Shown piece after piece: positions 7,454 through 9,080 of a stretch of 9,080 nt of DNA. A model generated the notes under the pieces. The model searched no databases. It saw only the letters and a list, made by a program, of their open reading frames with translations, and had not been told where the DNA came from. Made by a program: the position numbers and the translations under genes. How positions within the stretch are numbered: the stretch's first letter is position 1; each line of letters opens with the position of its first letter. Source of the DNA: an uncultured Allomuricauda sp. (lineage in GTDB: Bacteria > Bacteroidota > Bacteroidia > Flavobacteriales > Flavobacteriaceae); assembly GCA_937911965.1 (NCBI GenBank), contig CALDPL010000298.1, positions 1 to 9,080 of the forward strand. Direction: 5' to 3'.

Positions 7454-8452
7454 TTACTGATTTGCGTCAAATATGATCCCCGTACTGCGGTGGATCTTGT
7501 TGTCCGAATCGATCACCACGGCCTCCACCCCGTCCAATTGGTTGATCATATGCAGTCCCACGTCCCTTCCCATGACAAATACCGCTGTGGCCAGGGCATC
7601 ACATAGTTCCGCCTGTTTAGCAAAGATCGACACCGAGGAAGGCCCTTGGGTCGGCATCCCGGTCCTGGGGTCCAGGATATGGGAGTATTTCCGGTCCTCG
7701 AAGACAATGTACTTTTCGTATCCGCCCGAAGTGGCCACCGAGGATTCGATCACCGGCAACCATCCGAACACTTTGTCCCGGTCCAAGGGATTGGAGATGC
7801 CCACCATCCACTTTTCCCCGGTGGCCTTGGTCCCCCAGGTGGTCAGGTCCCCGGAGGCATTTATGATTCCGCCCATGACATCCTTGGATATCAAAAGTTC
7901 CCTGGCCCGATCTGCGGCATATCCCTTGCCTATGGCCCCAAAGCCGATTCGCATCCCCGCTTCGGGCAGAAACACGGTCCCTTTGACCGGGTCGAGTACG
8001 ATTTTCCGATAGCCAATCTTGGAGACCATGGCCTTGACCTCTTCCGGGGTGGGGAGCTTTTTCATACTGCCGTCAAATTTCCAGATCTTGTCCATGGGAC
8101 CGTAAGTGATGTCGAAAGCCCCATCGGTGATCCTTGAAATCCCGATGGATCTTTCTATCAATCCATAGAGTTCCTTGGAAACCTTGACCGGGACGATACC
8201 CGCGTTCCTGTTGATCAGGGAGGTTTCCGATTTTTCGTCCCAGGAGGAAATGAGTCGTTCGATCCTTTGTATTTCGGAAACCGCCACATCGATGTTGATA
8301 TAGCCTATTTCCTCATTGGGGGCTACCACGGTCACCTCAAAATTGGTGCCCATAAGCTTTAAGGACTTTTTGACCGTCACCAAAGTTTGCCTGGGCTGCC
8401 CGAAGGACAACACGCCCATAAGGCTGAAAAAAAAGGCCAGGCTATTTTTCAT
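7454..8452 (-). CDS. apbE: FAD:protein FMN transferase (ApbE), exported
   Basis: Transfers FMN from FAD to a Ser or Thr of target proteins by a phosphoester bond, with Mg2+, outside the cytoplasm. The 332-residue product has a signal peptide (MKNSLAFFFSLMGVLSFGQ) without a lipobox, so it is probably soluble in the periplasm. Family motifs in order are LMGTNFEVTV (33-42), ISSWDEKSETSLINRN (68-83), DGAFDITYGPMDKIW (110-124), the flavin-binding GFGAIGKGYAADR (170-182), IINASGDL (196-203), TSGGYEKY (241-248), SHILDPRTG (257-265), and CDALATAVFVMG (284-295) with the metal-binding Asp. It appears intact. Its ATG overlaps the thioredoxin-like gene's TGA by four bases, so the two are translationally coupled. 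The usual substrates are absent nearby, so the target is probably within this cassette or encoded elsewhere. Confidence 0.96.
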   Translation of the reverse strand: MKNSLAFFFSLMGVLSFGQPRQTLVTVKKSLKLMGTNFEVTVVAPNEEIGYINIDVAVSEIQRIERLISSWDEKSETSLINRNAGIVPVKVSKELYGLIERSIGISRITDGAFDITYGPMDKIWKFDGSMKKLPTPEEVKAMVSKIGYRKIVLDPVKGTVFLPEAGMRIGFGAIGKGYAADRARELLISKDVMGGIINASGDLTTWGTKATGEKWMVGISNPLDRDKVFGWLPVIESSVATSGGYEKYIVFEDRKYSHILDPRTGMPTQGPSSVSIFAKQAELCDALATAVFVMGRDVGLHMINQLDGVEAVVIDSDNKIHRSTGIIFDANQ

Positions 8453-8886
8453 TTTATGAATCCGTTCAATAGTTCGATATACTTTCGGGGACCAAACTTT
8501 GGAAAATAGCCCGTTTTTCCCAATAGATTTTCATCCCGGTCCAAGACCACGATCAACGGAAAATAGCCTTCGGGATTGTATCGTTCGGCCAACGACCTAT
8601 TGGTCGTTGAAAGTTCGGGGGACAGTTGGTTCTGTTTCTTTTTGGGAAAATCCGCATTGTATAGCACATAGTTTTCCCGGGCATGCTCCGTGAACTCCCC
8701 GGAGTCCAGGATTTTCTTTTTCATGCGGATGCAGGGCCCGCACCAATCGGAACCCGAAAACACCACCACCAGGGGCCTGTCCTGGCTTTTGGCCAGTTCC
8801 AGGGCATCGGAATAGCGGTCTTGCCACAACTGTGCGTGTAGGGGGACATAAGCGATGATCAACAGTAGGGTCAAGCGTGCTTTCAT
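8449..8886 (-). CDS. Exported thioredoxin-fold protein
   Basis: A 145-residue protein with a signal peptide (MKARLTLLLIIAYVPLHAQ) and a thioredoxin fold, probably of the Thioredoxin_7/DUF255-like group. The active site is SGSDWCGPCIRMKKK (residues 44-58, Cys49 and Cys52). The cis-Pro is in EGYFPLIVVLD (Pro110). The insert between them, KKKQNQLSPELST, is typical of this exported group. It likely acts in the periplasm as a dithiol reductant or disulfide oxidant. Its partner may be the Cys-containing DUF4266 tail or the Rieske protein, but that is inference. It begins 17 bases after the Rieske gene and its stop overlaps the start of apbE, placing it in the middle of one operon. Confidence 0.93.
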   Translation of the reverse strand: MKARLTLLLIIAYVPLHAQLWQDRYSDALELAKSQDRPLVVVFSGSDWCGPCIRMKKKILDSGEFTEHARENYVLYNADFPKKKQNQLSPELSTTNRSLAERYNPEGYFPLIVVLDRDENLLGKTGYFPKFGPRKYIELLNGFIK

Positions 8887-8903
8887 AAGATTGGGGACAA
8901 CTG

Positions 8904-9080
8904 TTATTCATAGACCCGCAACTGGGATCCATCGAGCTGGGTATTAAAGATTTTGAGCGGTTTTGGAGCATCCCCCTCCACCGAGTTCAACGGGCTGCCA
9001 TCCTGGGCAAAACGAGATCCGTGCACGTCACATCGAAAAATCCCCCCACCCTGGGAAATAAATCGTACCCCATCATAGGA
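8904..9080 (-). CDS. Rieske [2Fe-2S] protein, C-terminal part
   Basis: The last 58 residues of a Rieske-type iron-sulfur protein whose beginning lies beyond the right edge. The frame is open to base 9080. It contains the second cluster-binding motif, FRCDVHGSRFAQDGSPL (C-x-x-H followed by G..F...G), and the usual downstream GDAPKPLKIF strand, ending QLRVYE. The first C-x-H motif must be off the window. Small Rieske proteins of this layout carry single electrons in periplasmic or membrane chains, or serve as ferredoxin components of oxygenases. The 17-base spacing to the exported thioredoxin-like gene suggests an envelope role. Whether it has a signal or membrane anchor cannot be seen. Confidence 0.88.
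   Translation of the reverse strand, partial: SYDGVRFISQGGGIFRCDVHGSRFAQDGSPLNSVEGDAPKPLKIFNTQLDGSQLRVYE

Noticed and set aside
1..9080. tRNA, rRNA, CRISPR arrays, insertion sequences, attachment sites
   Set aside because: No cloverleaf ends, spaced repeats, transposase motifs or terminal inverted repeats were seen on either strand.

Overview
The window looks like a chromosome segment from a Flavobacteriaceae-type Bacteroidota with fairly high GC for that group, in the range seen in Robiginitalea or Muricauda relatives. The genus is not determined. The support is the gene content: a tetratricopeptide/LytS-type sensor kinase, DUF4197, a type 2 pyrF beside prfA, and the DUF3570/DUF4266/ApbE set. 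Starts also lack clear Shine-Dalgarno sequences, and some upstream regions carry TAnnTTTG-like promoter elements.

Layout. Bases 1-1730 (minus strand) hold a TPR-containing membrane histidine kinase whose reading frame is broken at the signal peptide and probably again near the C-terminus. Divergent from it, on the plus strand, are an unrecognised beta-rich lipoprotein (about 1834-2529) and a DUF4197 lipoprotein (2638-3348). An AT-rich gap of about 370 bases follows, with a strong intrinsic terminator at 3522-3548 and a possible small-RNA unit. A 62-residue orphan gene (3722-3910) then meets pyrF tail to tail, with interlocked stop codons.

From 3907 to the right edge every gene is on the minus strand. 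In transcription order these are a Rieske [2Fe-2S] protein (start beyond the edge), an exported thioredoxin-like protein, an exported FAD:protein FMN transferase (ApbE), a small DUF4266 lipoprotein, a DUF3570 outer-membrane-barrel candidate, then prfA (release factor 1) and pyrF (OMP decarboxylase). Gaps among the first five genes run from a 4-base overlap to 17 bases, so they look like one operon. The housekeeping pair prfA-pyrF follows after 67 bases.

The most interesting part is the five-gene envelope redox cassette at 5908-9080. It combines an iron-sulfur protein, a dithiol protein, a covalent flavin-attaching enzyme, a lipoprotein and a putative outer-membrane barrel. The window contains no classical ApbE substrate (no FMN-binding domain, NqrB/C or RnfD/G). 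The DUF3570 protein does carry segments resembling the Dxx(S/T)GA(T/S) flavinylation motif. A working hypothesis, not a demonstrated function, is that the cassette builds or feeds a flavinylated envelope electron-transfer protein.
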